Shown here piece after piece: positions 16,201 through 25,429 of a DNA stretch of 39,913 bases (position 1 is its first letter; each line of letters begins with the position of its first letter). Origin of the DNA: a virus; the IMG/VR virus record IMGVR_UViG_3300030110_003433, positions 1-39,913 of that record; one strand, 5' to 3'. Made by a program: the position numbers and the translations under genes. The notes under the pieces were generated by a model. The model did not search any database. It worked only from the letters and a program-made list of their open reading frames with translations, and was not told the DNA's origin.

Positions 16201-18645
16201 AAACATCATTTCCAAGCCTGGTTTCAAGATTTTCATTTTACAAATGATAATGGTGCAGCTCAACCTTGGAGTTCGGCTATTAGTAGTACTAACCAGGCTT
16301 CCGTTAAGTTATCATATTACGAGCAATATGGTTGGACTATGTATTACCCTATTGCACATCCCGACGCTACATATGCACATGATGTATTTAGAGCAGAGCC
16401 ACCAGCTGCTAATTGGTTTGTTGATTATGGTGGTTATCACGCATATTCTTTAAACAACGATTTATATGGTAAATTTGGTGGTTTTAATTCGCCAGGTTTA
16501 GGAAACGTTGGTTTTAAAGAGCCTAATACTGGAGGTAGTTATGGCTATCAAAGCGAGTTAAAAGGAAGAGGTAATGGTATTGTAAATAACGTGCCTGGTA
16601 ATAAATGGAGCATGGATTTATCATTTGGTGGTATATTGAGTAAAGATTGGACATGGAGCCCTATGGGTGGTGGTGGTGAATACGAAAAAATAGAGCAATT
16701 TTTTAATATAGGTAGAGAAGGTGGTAATATTAATCATGTTGGTGAAGGTGATTTTGCTAATAAATTATTACCTGGTGCTAAGGTTAGATGGAGAGAAGAT
16801 CCAACTGAAACAATATACACTATAAAATCTGGTGTTGGAGAACACCAAAGATTAAGATATTTTAGTGGTAGTGGAAATCAAAATGCAGATAATAATCCTA
16901 ATGGTAATGATGCTGTTAGTGGTCAATGGAGCGCAATGAGCTTTGACCCTGATCACGTTAAAGATGATCCAAACGAATATGATAACTCTGGTAAAGGTGG
17001 TTATCACGAAAATATAGGTTTTACAAATCCAGCTAATTTTACTAAAACATGGGATATTACATTTGAACCTTCTTTAGCTTGGGATCCAACAACAAATGGT
17101 GTAATTACAAATGGTCATAATATACAAATTGATGAAGCTAATGTTTCAATAAATATACCATCTCCTTTTGATCCAAACAATGTCTACATAGAAATTGACA
17201 CTTTAATAGGTGTTTGTCAAAACATAGGTGGTGAGTTTCCTATAGCGCCTGGTATGATGGTAACACATTATAATGATGGTACCGCTTGGGTTAATAGTGG
17301 TGCTTCTTGTGGATTTAGTGGTGATGGTGGTCCAGTAATTAAAGAAATAAAATATGATGAAATTAATGGAGTTTATCAATTATATTTAGCTGGTTATAAA
17401 AATACTTTGTCTGCTGCTGACGTAAATGTTAGTATGACGGCTGCTCAGTATTTAACATTTCAACAACCAGGTATGAATCACTTAAGCGAGACCTTTGTTA
17501 AAAATTTTCATAAACAAATAAATAAAGAAGGTGAAATACATGTTATAGATGTTGGTTATACATTAGATATATTAGAACCAGTGGATCCAAAAGAAGTACT
17601 TCCAGATGATCCAGCTATATGGGAAACAGAACCTAAAGAAACAGCTGATTTAAATTTATATTATGAAGCTAGTGGTCTTTTACCGTTAGAATATAATGAA
17701 AAAAATGATGGATACCCAATAATTCCTTTACCATCATATATAGTTATAAGTGGTTCTAATACTGAATATGTGGTAGAAAGTGTTTCATATGACAATGGTA
17801 CAATGCGGTTAAATTTTCCATCAGGCAATAACTTTACAAGTTTATTATTAGCCACAAGCATGATTAGCCCAAAGGATGCGGTTATAACAACATCTTATGG
17901 TCTAAAGTTTGATTGTAAAGCGTATTGGCCTGGAGGTATAAACACATCACCGACAGCTAAAAATTTTATACTCATAAAAAACACACCGTATTTAAACCAA
18001 TATCACTTAAATTGGTACAATTGTTATTCTTTTGGTAATGGCGTTGAATCTAATAGAATTAGAGATAATTTTAATTTACCTTTTATATCTAATGGTTTTA
18101 CTGTATCTACAGTACTTTCTGATCCATACAAAGAAGAACATAGAAAATATGGTTTAATATATTCTGGTATATATAATTCTATTAGCGGTGTAAATAATTT
18201 AAATCAATTTATACAAGCTGAAAAAATAACTAAAGATGTAAATCCTATATATGGTAGTATACAAAAGCTACATAGTAGAAATACTGATTTAGTAACAATG
18301 TGTGAAGATAAAATATTAAAAATACTAGCAAATAAAGATGCTGTATTTAATGCTGATGGTAATCCTCAGTTAACAGCCACTAATAATGTTTTAGGACAAA
18401 CAATACCTTTTTCTGGTGAATATGGTATATCAACAAATCCAGAATCATTTGCTTCAGAATCTTATAGAGTTTATTTTTCTGATAAAGTTAGAGGTAGCGT
18501 ATTAAGATTGTCTATGGATGGTTTAACACCAATATCTAGTTATGGTATGAAAGATTGGTTTAAAGACAACTTAAAACTAGGAGATAAAATAATCGGTAGT
18601 TACGATGATAAAAAGGACGAATATAATATTACAATAATTGAATAA
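13297..18645 (+). CDS. Large tail protein (stabilisation/nozzle-like), 1782 aa
   Basis: The protein opens with MPEIKNNFTGGKMNKDLDER and LIPNGQYKDALNIQVSTSEG. From memory, this start is a hallmark of the large tail protein in many uncultured marine phages, and of proteins called tail stabilisation in crAss-like phages. The rest is beta-rich with many short blocks (SIADEKNDTLYWFVHA near 70, SYRYKYADGEYSTFAPWSEI near 405, YGRETPVITSPSGTFKL near 605), suggesting propeller or sandwich repeats lining a short tail nozzle. Residues 920-1200 are Gly/Asn/Trp-rich and look like an exposed insertion. The C-terminus returns to a regular domain ending YNITIIE. No enzyme motif is recognised. Confidence 0.6.
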   Translation: MPEIKNNFTGGKMNKDLDERLIPNGQYKDALNIQVSTSEGSDVGTVQNILGNKLFNSQLFDNIASPQCIGSIADEKNDTLYWFVHASNGDFIFRYSDANGIQMVVADPEKKALKFQPNNIITGINIIDDLLLWTDNNSEPKKINISRCIEGTNPNQPGTQTLMINYSLNYQQGGITTYKLREKHITVIRKAPYKPLSLEFFTGRDPNLIYTGVCHITSDPGLNQNTSSFTAESSDLYDFSSFQIGDIFEIQLDTDINGNVDFNLQDWEVGKKIVLKEYNDSGNAPAIPITDYRIRGILIPWEDTDVNNPCDDAFYRPGQTSPNYTPALYTVSGRDCNRFFADSNLIGYNPTAAFPANIIGSSIFKVQITSIDGFPPAVIDNVDRNYVIDLFDETEKLFEFRLPRFSYRYKYADGEYSTFAPWSEIAFVPGSFDYHPKKGFNLGMTNRLVSLTVSGFSNPNSEIPKDVVSIDILYKEENNANVYLVETIKPEDAVQQNASNNAWYSDSYHITSETIHSVLPSNQTLRPWDNVPRKALAQEITGNRVVYGNYIQNYNLKAGSTNSDYYPDFNVVIDQFETSPTNAVKSIKSLREYQLGVTFIDEYGRETPVITSPSGTFKLDKTYSSSYNRIKVGFNQENYPENMKWMKFYVKETSGEYYNMAMDRYYDADDGNVWLAFPSSDRNKVDIDTFLILKKAVDSDQQITEPARFKILAIEDKAPDFVKQNKILVESKTHSLADVATNINYVDIFGNGMTNVPALGTDYFEINYEPFFMSSGGNLHEITQGLIQDQLYVEFTTTEGDETSNRYRISNITCTYKEELNNLSSSKYNIKIEESFGNDINFISDDPTGLNSTKIIDTAQINIYKYRVENRPQFDGRFFVKILNDDVFRKYIRKVFQENKNDFKVVASNKVNYLKNSFHNLSNNPLINQFDLPVLTNAAVTASTALGIALVSGGAFQSNPIYNPFAPSKHHFQAWFQDFHFTNDNGAAQPWSSAISSTNQASVKLSYYEQYGWTMYYPIAHPDATYAHDVFRAEPPAANWFVDYGGYHAYSLNNDLYGKFGGFNSPGLGNVGFKEPNTGGSYGYQSELKGRGNGIVNNVPGNKWSMDLSFGGILSKDWTWSPMGGGGEYEKIEQFFNIGREGGNINHVGEGDFANKLLPGAKVRWREDPTETIYTIKSGVGEHQRLRYFSGSGNQNADNNPNGNDAVSGQWSAMSFDPDHVKDDPNEYDNSGKGGYHENIGFTNPANFTKTWDITFEPSLAWDPTTNGVITNGHNIQIDEANVSINIPSPFDPNNVYIEIDTLIGVCQNIGGEFPIAPGMMVTHYNDGTAWVNSGASCGFSGDGGPVIKEIKYDEINGVYQLYLAGYKNTLSAADVNVSMTAAQYLTFQQPGMNHLSETFVKNFHKQINKEGEIHVIDVGYTLDILEPVDPKEVLPDDPAIWETEPKETADLNLYYEASGLLPLEYNEKNDGYPIIPLPSYIVISGSNTEYVVESVSYDNGTMRLNFPSGNNFTSLLLATSMISPKDAVITTSYGLKFDCKAYWPGGINTSPTAKNFILIKNTPYLNQYHLNWYNCYSFGNGVESNRIRDNFNLPFISNGFTVSTVLSDPYKEEHRKYGLIYSGIYNSISGVNNLNQFIQAEKITKDVNPIYGSIQKLHSRNTDLVTMCEDKILKILANKDAVFNADGNPQLTATNNVLGQTIPFSGEYGISTNPESFASESYRVYFSDKVRGSVLRLSMDGLTPISSYGMKDWFKDNLKLGDKIIGSYDDKKDEYNITIIE

Positions 18646-18647
18646 CT

Positions 18648-21600
18648 ATGGCGTATACATTAACTTTTAGAGAAGACGTTAAAGGATGGGTAAGTTTTAA
18701 GTCGTTTATACCAGAGTTCGGTGTAAGTATGGCTAATAATTATTATACTTTTTCAGGAGGTAAGCTATATCAACATCATCGTGAAGACGTAGATAGAAAT
18801 CTTTTTTATAACATACCATATGATTGTAGTTTTAAAGTTATTGTAAATAGTTTTCCAGATACCGTTAAAGCTTTTAATACTTTAAACTATGAGGGTACGC
18901 AGTCTAAAGTAAATAAATTTGTTGAGTACCAAGTGCCAAATGATAATACTTGGTATACTGATTTAGATTATTATAATTTAAGTGACAAACCTGGTTGGCA
19001 CGTTACAAATATACAAACTGACTTACAAAATGGTACTTTACCAGAGTTTAAAGGTAAAGAAAACAAATGGTTTAACTATATAAAAGGAATAAATGTAGAA
19101 ACAAATATTGATGGTGTTATAACTAATTTTTTAGATCCCGGTGAGTTTTCTTTTCAAGGACTAGGTTATGTTGATGGTATTAATATTTTTGTTGGAGTTT
19201 TTGGCTGTACAGATCCTAATTATATAGAATATTCTGCAGGGGCAACAATAGATGATGGTAGTTGTTCGGAAGAAATTATAGAAGGTTGTATGAATTCTGA
19301 TGCTACTAATTATAATGCAAGCGCAAACGTAGATGATGGTAGTTGTGTAATATTAGGTTGTAATGATCCAACAGCATTTAATTATAATACAGCTGCCACT
19401 GCTGATGATGGTTCTTGTATTCCAATTATTTACGGATGTTTAGATTCTAATGATGTTAATTATTATGCGGCGGCAAATACTCCATGTGATGGTAGTGCTC
19501 CTGGTTGTGATGGTACAGTTACTACTTGTGGTGGTCCTGGTACATATCCTGGCGAATGTTGTGAGGACACCGTGCTTGGCTGTACAGACCCTAACGCGCC
19601 TAACTATGATCCAAATGCAAATGTTGATGATGGTTCATGTGTTATTGGTGGTTGTACAGATGTTAATGCTGTAAATTACGATCCATTAGCTACTGCTGAT
19701 TGCGCTGGTATTGCTGGTGGTAGCGATGTTAGTTGTTGTTGTAATGTTTCTGGTTGTACAGATTCAACAGCAGTTAACTATGATGCAGCAGCGTGCCAAG
19801 ATGATGGGTCGTGTATAGCATGTGTATATGGATGTACGGATCCAATAGCTACAAATTATGATCCAAATGCAACTTGTGATGATGGAACATGTACTGGTAA
19901 TGTAAACTTAGCCTGTACTGATCCAACAGCGGATAATTATGATCCTAGTCCAAACGCGGTTTCTGATAATGATCTATGTAATTATTGTGCTAGCCCAATA
20001 CAATTTGATGAAAGTCTTGGTGGCCCAAACTCTAACACTTCAACTTTAGCGTTGCTTTACGGATTTTTTGCAGATCCTAATAAAGGATTATTAATTATAA
20101 ATAATACGTGGAATACATTATTACTGCCGTTTAATCAAAATCAAACTTCTCCTAACGATGCTGTTATAGATACATTTACTATATGGACTAGAGACTGTGG
20201 TAGTAGTAATCCAAATTTTGGTACAAATAATCTTGGTGGGTGCTATGCTTGGACAACTAGAACTCTTGGCGCTTGCCCACCTCAAGCCCCGGGTCACGTC
20301 TGTAGTGTACTATCTGGTTCAACTGAAGACTGGATAAATGTAGATGCTAGTGATTTTTCTACAAGTGGTTGGACGCTTCCCGATGGCGGCCAGTTTGAAG
20401 AAGATGGCGCAGGTAATATTTTTGAAAAAGGTTTAGATCATGCTTATGAAATAAAAGTAGTTGCTACTTGTGTAGGTGGTACAACATACGAAGCAACGCA
20501 TCAATTTGCTAGTTTAAGCGCTAATGTTTCTGGATGTACAGATCCTACCGCTTGTAATCATAATTCTAATGCTACAAACGACGATGGTTCCTGTGAATTC
20601 GCTAGTTGTTATGGCTGTACAGATCCAAGTTCACCTAGTTATGATTCTAATGCTACCACGGCTTGTGATGGTTCACTGCCATTCCCAGCTCCTCAATGTA
20701 CACATGATATAAACGGTAACATGCAATCTGGTCCGGATTGCTGTTGTTCTCCACCTATTGTAATGGGTTGTATGGATACTCAAGTTGGTTTAAACGCTGA
20801 TGTAAATGGTAATTCATCACTTGGTGTATCTTGTTTAGGAACTAATAACGGTGGGACATACCACCCTTCAATACACCCAGACTCAACATTTACTAACTGT
20901 ATAGATACAAGCACACCACCCGCCCCAATTGGTTATAAAGCTACAAACTACGATCCAACTGTTAGTGTAAGTGGTAGTGGTGGTAATTTAAGTACTGGTA
21001 TACAAGGTTTATCTAATAATGGTTGTACTTATATCGCTGGCTGTATGGACGATGGTAATCAACCTAGTAATGGTACATATAATTATACTCCTTATATTGG
21101 TGGTGGTCCTGAGTTTTTAGAAACAAATGGAGGTCATTATCCAACCGCTGGTGGATCTTTAACACCAGGTTTACCTGCGCTTAATTACAATCCGTTTGCT
21201 GGTATTGATGATGGTAGCTGTATACCTCAAATAATAGGATGTATGGACGAGTTTGACGGTAATAGTAATCCTAATAAAAACGTTGGTAGAAGAGATAATA
21301 ATAATTACACCTCACAAACAGCGCCTATTAACCCTGACTGGCCAATGGCAACTACATTAACAACAAATAGTATGGCAGCTGCTGGTAATATGTGGGCTGA
21401 TATTCCTGTTCCTGGTTATGAAAATAGAAGAGATAGTGGTAGTTTAATTTCATGGATAGATGTTAATGTTCATAGTCAAAGTACTTGTATTCTTGTAGAG
21501 TCTGGTTGTATGAACGATAGTAGTACTTCAAATGTTGATCTAGCTGCGGGACCAGTAAATGCAGACACAGGTTGGACTATTAAAAAAGGTGCTTGGGGTC

Positions 21601-22499
21601 ATATATCTGGTGGTGGTACAAATTATAGTGATTACACTGGTAACAACAGACCCCACTCTTTACCGGGTGTTCTCAATAATCAACAATTTAACGCTGCAAA
21701 TGCTGATACAGCAACCGCTAATAACGCTTTGCTACCTTGGGATGTTAAAGATAATGAAATATTTCAACAAGTGCTTCCAAATGGTCAGGCTGTAAATCAT
21801 GGTGGTAGTTCTTTTGGTGCTTACAACCATGAAGATTATTATGCTGAAGATTTTGATCACAATATAGCACAACCTTGGTCACCAGTAAATATGCAAGCTT
21901 GTTGTTTTGTTGCAGGTTGTTTACATCCTTACGCATATAATTTTGATTTAATAGGTTATAGATACAGTGGTGTTGCGGTTACTGGTAATGATCCAAATAA
22001 TGTGTTTAGTAATGGTACTTTTTACCAACCAGCGGTTCCTTCGGCTAGTGAACCTGTGTATGACCCTAATGAATCAATCCACGAATCTTGTGCTTTTTGT
22101 GATGGTACACCTGCTGCTGATTTTTTTAGAACAGATGATAGTGGAGAAGCAGATTATTATCTTCAAGATCCAGATACTTGGGACGGAATACAAGGCTTTA
22201 ATTCAGACGCTTTAGGTTCTCTTACTTTAACAACACAAATGTGGTGGGACTGGTCTGGTTATGCTGATTACGCGGCTAACGCTGGTAATCCTCAAGCTTT
22301 AGGAAATAATTCGGGTTTTCCTAAAAAATATGACTGTTGTTGTTTTGAGCCAGGTTGTCAAAATCCAAATGCAGATAATTATGATTCTACCGCACAGTGT
22401 GATGATGGATCATGTTGTTCAGATAGTCCGAGTGCTCAGGCAACATATGGTTTTCCAGCTTGTCAATCAAGTACCCTCGATACTGGCGGTGGCGCATAA
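18648..22499 (+). CDS. Cysteine-repeat tail adhesin candidate, 1283 aa
   Basis: The first 185 residues are a virion base domain (FREDVKGWVSFKSFIPEFGV, then MANNYYTFSGGKLYQHHRED and LNYEGTQSKVNKFVEY). From memory, that domain recurs behind the large tail protein in marine phages. From residue 186 on come about 17 modules of the type GCTDPxAxNYDPxAxxDDGSC. Eight or nine are packed at 186-445, one Trp-rich non-repeat domain lies at about 446-625, and degenerate copies with long Gly/Asn-rich inserts continue to the C-terminus. Each module has a Cys pair and an acidic DDGS loop, suggesting disulfides and calcium. In Bacteroidota the repeat belongs to exported cell-surface proteins. A receptor-binding or spacer role at the tail tip is inferred. 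No signal peptide is present. Confidence 0.65.
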   Translation: MAYTLTFREDVKGWVSFKSFIPEFGVSMANNYYTFSGGKLYQHHREDVDRNLFYNIPYDCSFKVIVNSFPDTVKAFNTLNYEGTQSKVNKFVEYQVPNDNTWYTDLDYYNLSDKPGWHVTNIQTDLQNGTLPEFKGKENKWFNYIKGINVETNIDGVITNFLDPGEFSFQGLGYVDGINIFVGVFGCTDPNYIEYSAGATIDDGSCSEEIIEGCMNSDATNYNASANVDDGSCVILGCNDPTAFNYNTAATADDGSCIPIIYGCLDSNDVNYYAAANTPCDGSAPGCDGTVTTCGGPGTYPGECCEDTVLGCTDPNAPNYDPNANVDDGSCVIGGCTDVNAVNYDPLATADCAGIAGGSDVSCCCNVSGCTDSTAVNYDAAACQDDGSCIACVYGCTDPIATNYDPNATCDDGTCTGNVNLACTDPTADNYDPSPNAVSDNDLCNYCASPIQFDESLGGPNSNTSTLALLYGFFADPNKGLLIINNTWNTLLLPFNQNQTSPNDAVIDTFTIWTRDCGSSNPNFGTNNLGGCYAWTTRTLGACPPQAPGHVCSVLSGSTEDWINVDASDFSTSGWTLPDGGQFEEDGAGNIFEKGLDHAYEIKVVATCVGGTTYEATHQFASLSANVSGCTDPTACNHNSNATNDDGSCEFASCYGCTDPSSPSYDSNATTACDGSLPFPAPQCTHDINGNMQSGPDCCCSPPIVMGCMDTQVGLNADVNGNSSLGVSCLGTNNGGTYHPSIHPDSTFTNCIDTSTPPAPIGYKATNYDPTVSVSGSGGNLSTGIQGLSNNGCTYIAGCMDDGNQPSNGTYNYTPYIGGGPEFLETNGGHYPTAGGSLTPGLPALNYNPFAGIDDGSCIPQIIGCMDEFDGNSNPNKNVGRRDNNNYTSQTAPINPDWPMATTLTTNSMAAAGNMWADIPVPGYENRRDSGSLISWIDVNVHSQSTCILVESGCMNDSSTSNVDLAAGPVNADTGWTIKKGAWGHISGGGTNYSDYTGNNRPHSLPGVLNNQQFNAANADTATANNALLPWDVKDNEIFQQVLPNGQAVNHGGSSFGAYNHEDYYAEDFDHNIAQPWSPVNMQACCFVAGCLHPYAYNFDLIGYRYSGVAVTGNDPNNVFSNGTFYQPAVPSASEPVYDPNESIHESCAFCDGTPAADFFRTDDSGEADYYLQDPDTWDGIQGFNSDALGSLTLTTQMWWDWSGYADYAANAGNPQALGNNSGFPKKYDCCCFEPGCQNPNADNYDSTAQCDDGSCCSDSPSAQATYGFPACQSSTLDTGGGA
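19201..22419 (+). repeat. Degenerate GCTD...DDGSC coding repeats
   Basis: About 17 in-frame modules of 60-70 bases in their compact form, recognisable by GGTTGTACAGATCC-like starts and GATGATGGTAGTTGT-like ends. Spacing is regular from 19201 to 19986 and irregular later because of insertions. Codons differ between copies, so this is an old protein repeat rather than a recent tandem duplication. The same 18-base string GTTTTTGGCTGTACAGAT occurs at the first module and again in the secreted protein at 39590. Confidence 0.85.
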
Positions 22500-22522
22500 A
22501 TAAATAAATTAAATAATAAACT

Positions 22523-22900
22523 ATGGCTATAAATATTATACTAAACCATATAAATGAATCTGTTGAAATAGGAGATGTAGTTTACTACGTTAACGTTGGC
22601 ACAACTTCTGTATATGGTGTTAGTGATGCTTTTTTAACAGGTGATATGAACAATATAAAAGAGTTAGGACCAATTACACATTTTATATCTGGTGCTTATG
22701 GAACCGGTATAACTGTAGATAACTCTCAAAACAATACACCTGATCCACCAAATGGAGCTTTTTTAATGTTTTCTAAAAATAAAGTAGCTAATACATCTGG
22801 TTTACTAGGATATTATATAGATATAGATTTTAAAAATGACTCTACTGATAAAGTAGAATTATTTCAAATAGGTTTAAACACTGAAATGAGTAGTAAATAA
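22523..22900 (+). CDS. Small conserved tail-region protein (125 aa)
   Basis: A beta-rich protein with blocks VEIGDVVYYVNVGTTSVYGV, IKELGPITHFISG, GTGITVDNSQNNTPDPPNGA, FLMFSKNKVANTSGLLGYYI and DIDFKNDSTDKVELFQIG, ending SSK. From memory, the IGDxxYYV, IxEIGPIT, FxLFSKN and GYxxxVxFxNxSxxKAELFxIG series is a steady companion of the tail genes in uncultured marine phages. It is probably a small virion part, perhaps an adaptor between fibre and tail. No catalytic residues are evident. It starts after a 23-base A/T-rich spacer. Confidence 0.7.
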   Translation: MAINIILNHINESVEIGDVVYYVNVGTTSVYGVSDAFLTGDMNNIKELGPITHFISGAYGTGITVDNSQNNTPDPPNGAFLMFSKNKVANTSGLLGYYIDIDFKNDSTDKVELFQIGLNTEMSSK

Positions 22901-22908
22901 TTATTAAT

Positions 22909-24351
22909 ATGAAAATAATAAAAAAGTTTGATATAGATACTGGTAATATACCTTCTGGTGGAGAACGTAGAAGATTTTCTGTACTAGGTGATAATAATTG
23001 TGTATTTAAACTAGAAATAACAAACGAAGATAGTCCTAAAAAATATTATAATTTTTCTACAGAAGAATTTACAACAACAAAATCATCTTTAAGAGCTGTG
23101 ATAAGTGGTGGTATATATTCTAGTGATATATTATTTCCTAGTGTTTCTGATGATGATCATTACGATATATATTTATGGGCAGATTCAACAAACACAGAGC
23201 ACGCTAATTATAGAGAGGCTAGATTTACAGATGGAAGCATAGATATAAACTCTTCATCTGGTTCTAGTTCTAAATTATTACAAAAAATAATAAGACAATA
23301 TACCTCTAAAACATTTACAGTGACAGCAGCAGCACCAACATTAAGCGATAGTGGAGAGGCTTTTGAAGGTGCTACTATAGTAGCTGATACAATATCTGTA
23401 GAAACAAATAATAGATCTTATAAAAAAGATTTTACAGTTACAATTACAGCTGATACAAATCATGTTTTTGCAATAAATAGACAACCAGTTCCATCTGATG
23501 CATACGCATCGGCTTCAAGAATTATTGGAGCGTTTTCAGCTATACCAGGTGAAGATGTTAGTAGTTCTACATATTATAGATGGGCAATAAAATCTACAAG
23601 TACTCTTCACGGGTTAGCTAATGGTATGCAAGTACTTGGAACTAACGTTACCGCTAATACTGAAATAGCTGATTATGATGAAACATTAAGCTATGATGTT
23701 GAGGCAAGAGAATATGGATCTGGTCCTTCTGTACCATCTTTAGCTGAAACTGTTGAAGAATCTGTTAGTGTTACTGAAACAGTAGAACATGTTGACGGTA
23801 TAGATACTTTAGGATTTACACCTACTTTAACAAATGGATCTATTAGTAAACAACTAGGAAATGTAACGTTTAACAATCAACAAGCAGCTGCTTTAGCTGA
23901 TGATACTGTTGTTTTTTATGCTTATGGTCCAAATCAAATAAAAAAATTAACTGGTAATAGTATTAAGTTAAGTAATTTAAAAGTTGAATTAACAGATGTA
24001 ACTACAACAATAAACGATGCGAGTGCTACTGGTTCTGCGTCTTTAAATGATTTTGATGTAACTAGTGTTGCTGGCATAATGGACGATGTGAGTGTTGTAA
24101 CGGGTGTAAATATAAATGCTTCGGCTAAAAATCCATTAGTAACAACAATATCTTCTAGTAATTTAACACTAACACCTGGTGGTCACTATGTTCAAAATGG
24201 GCAAACATTAGTGTTTAAAAATGCTAGCACTATAGCAACTATAACTGGTACAGTTGAGATTACAAACATTGGTGATTTTAGAGCTGTTAACGGTAGTTCT
24301 GTAGCCCCAAGTATAACATTTAATTTAGAAAAATTCTTAAAAGCAGTTTAA
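22909..24351 (+). CDS. Tail fibre-like structural protein (480 aa)
   Basis: The N-terminal 125 residues form a beta domain (FDIDTGNIPSGGERRRFSVL, then GDNNCVFKLEITNEDSPKKY, DDDHYDIYLWADSTNTEHAN, and FTDGSIDINSSSGSSSKLLQ). From memory, this domain is shared with other marine phage tail proteins and resembles a docking domain. The rest is Thr/Ser/Val-rich repetitive beta sequence without Cys clusters, fitting a fibre shaft or stacked immunoglobulin-like domains. It ends with an acidic-hydrophobic strand (SITFNLEKFLKAV). The receptor is unknown. It lies between the small tail protein and the membrane-active ejection candidates. Confidence 0.6.
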   Translation: MKIIKKFDIDTGNIPSGGERRRFSVLGDNNCVFKLEITNEDSPKKYYNFSTEEFTTTKSSLRAVISGGIYSSDILFPSVSDDDHYDIYLWADSTNTEHANYREARFTDGSIDINSSSGSSSKLLQKIIRQYTSKTFTVTAAAPTLSDSGEAFEGATIVADTISVETNNRSYKKDFTVTITADTNHVFAINRQPVPSDAYASASRIIGAFSAIPGEDVSSSTYYRWAIKSTSTLHGLANGMQVLGTNVTANTEIADYDETLSYDVEAREYGSGPSVPSLAETVEESVSVTETVEHVDGIDTLGFTPTLTNGSISKQLGNVTFNNQQAAALADDTVVFYAYGPNQIKKLTGNSIKLSNLKVELTDVTTTINDASATGSASLNDFDVTSVAGIMDDVSVVTGVNINASAKNPLVTTISSSNLTLTPGGHYVQNGQTLVFKNASTIATITGTVEITNIGDFRAVNGSSVAPSITFNLEKFLKAV

Positions 24352-24401
24352 AGTAAAAAAAACACATAAACTGTGACTATATAATAATAAAACTATGAAT
24401 A

Positions 24402-25412
24402 ATGAATCAATTTAAACCAACGCCTTTTACACGTAAATCTATAAAAGAAGAATTAAAAGCAGCTGAAAAAGCCGCAAACTCTCCTTCTCCTGTTAAGTTT
24501 GATTGGGCAGGTGCAGCGGGTGGAGGTGCTGTTGGTGGTTTAGCGGGTGGTGCAGCCGCAGGTACTGCAATTTTACCCGGTGTAGGTACTCTTGCTGGCG
24601 CATTAATAGGTGGTGCTATTGGTTTTTTTGCGGGCGGTAAAGAAGAAGAAAAAATAGATCCAAAATATCAAGAACAAATAACGAAATCTTTAAATGATTT
24701 TAAACTCTTAGAAACAGACAATCTATATGCTGGGGCTGAAAATTTAATGGGTGGAGTATCTTTTGATTTACAAAACAGAGAATTTAAAAACCAATTTCAA
24801 GATGCAAGAAATGTTTACGCTGATCTTGGTGAATTACGTGTAGAAAATGCATTTGAAAATATGACTGTAGATCAAAGGGCTGCACAATTTCAAAGAGATA
24901 TGTTTTCTCAACAACAAGCAAATATAATGCAGGGTTTACAAGGTTCTGCGGGTGGTAGTGGTATTGCTGGTTTAGCTCAAGCTATGGCGCAGCAAGGTCA
25001 ATTACAAGCACAACAAGCCGCTGCAGATATTGGTAGACAAGAAAGAGAAAATCAATTAAGAGCTAGAGGTGCGGACATGGATATTCAAAGAATGCAGGCA
25101 CAAAGAAGAGAGTTAATTGCTAGAGGAGGAATGGAAACACAAATGGCTAGAATGTCTGGTGCTCAAGCAGCTGATCAAATGTTATCACAAAGAGAGCAGG
25201 CTATAGCTACTGGTCAGTTTCAAGCGTCGCAAGCTAGAGCACAAGGAGCTATGCAGGCACAAGCTATGAGATTACAAGGCGAAACAGATGCTAGAAACTT
25301 AGAGTATCAAAAAGCACAGGGTATGCTTAGCTATTATTCTGGACAACAAGAAGGTGAGTATGCTAGAATTGAAGCTGATAAATCTTGGTTGCAAAGAACC
25401 TTTGGCTTTTAA
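24402..25412 (+). CDS. Ejection / internal virion protein with glycine-zipper segment
   Basis: After a short basic start, residues 35-83 form a Gly/Ala-rich hydrophobic stretch (AGGGAVGGLAGGAAAGTAIL, then PGVGTLAGALIGGAIGFFAG), a pattern of small-residue zippers that insert into membranes. From residue 160 the protein is a long Gln/Ala/Arg-rich helix (AQAMAQQGQLQAQQAAADIG and similar) ending with SWLQRTFGF. This is the usual build of proteins ejected with DNA to form a channel through the cell envelope. I used the ATG at 24402: an ATG seven bases earlier runs into a stop after six codons. Located just upstream of two further probable ejected proteins. Confidence 0.65.
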   Translation: MNQFKPTPFTRKSIKEELKAAEKAANSPSPVKFDWAGAAGGGAVGGLAGGAAAGTAILPGVGTLAGALIGGAIGFFAGGKEEEKIDPKYQEQITKSLNDFKLLETDNLYAGAENLMGGVSFDLQNREFKNQFQDARNVYADLGELRVENAFENMTVDQRAAQFQRDMFSQQQANIMQGLQGSAGGSGIAGLAQAMAQQGQLQAQQAAADIGRQERENQLRARGADMDIQRMQAQRRELIARGGMETQMARMSGAQAADQMLSQREQAIATGQFQASQARAQGAMQAQAMRLQGETDARNLEYQKAQGMLSYYSGQQEGEYARIEADKSWLQRTFGF

Positions 25413-25429
25413 ATATTAAAAAATAAATT

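Noticed and set aside
16151-16453. 100-codon alternate-frame ORF within the large tail gene, and similar frames at 19450, 20524, 21559 and 21967
   Set aside because: Frames are Leu/Met/Val-rich low-complexity shadows of Gly/Asn/Asp-rich repeats; no independent start context.
19201-22419. Regular spaced repeats as a CRISPR array
   Set aside because: Repeats are in frame, degenerate at DNA level, of variable spacing and encode a cysteine repeat protein.
24352-24401. Promoter in the spacer before the ejection genes
   Set aside because: The spacer is A/T-rich with no TAnnTTTG box at a workable distance from a TTTG or TTG element.
24395-24412. ATG at 24395 as start of the glycine-zipper protein
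   Set aside because: It reads six codons and hits a stop; the ATG seven bases later opens the long frame.
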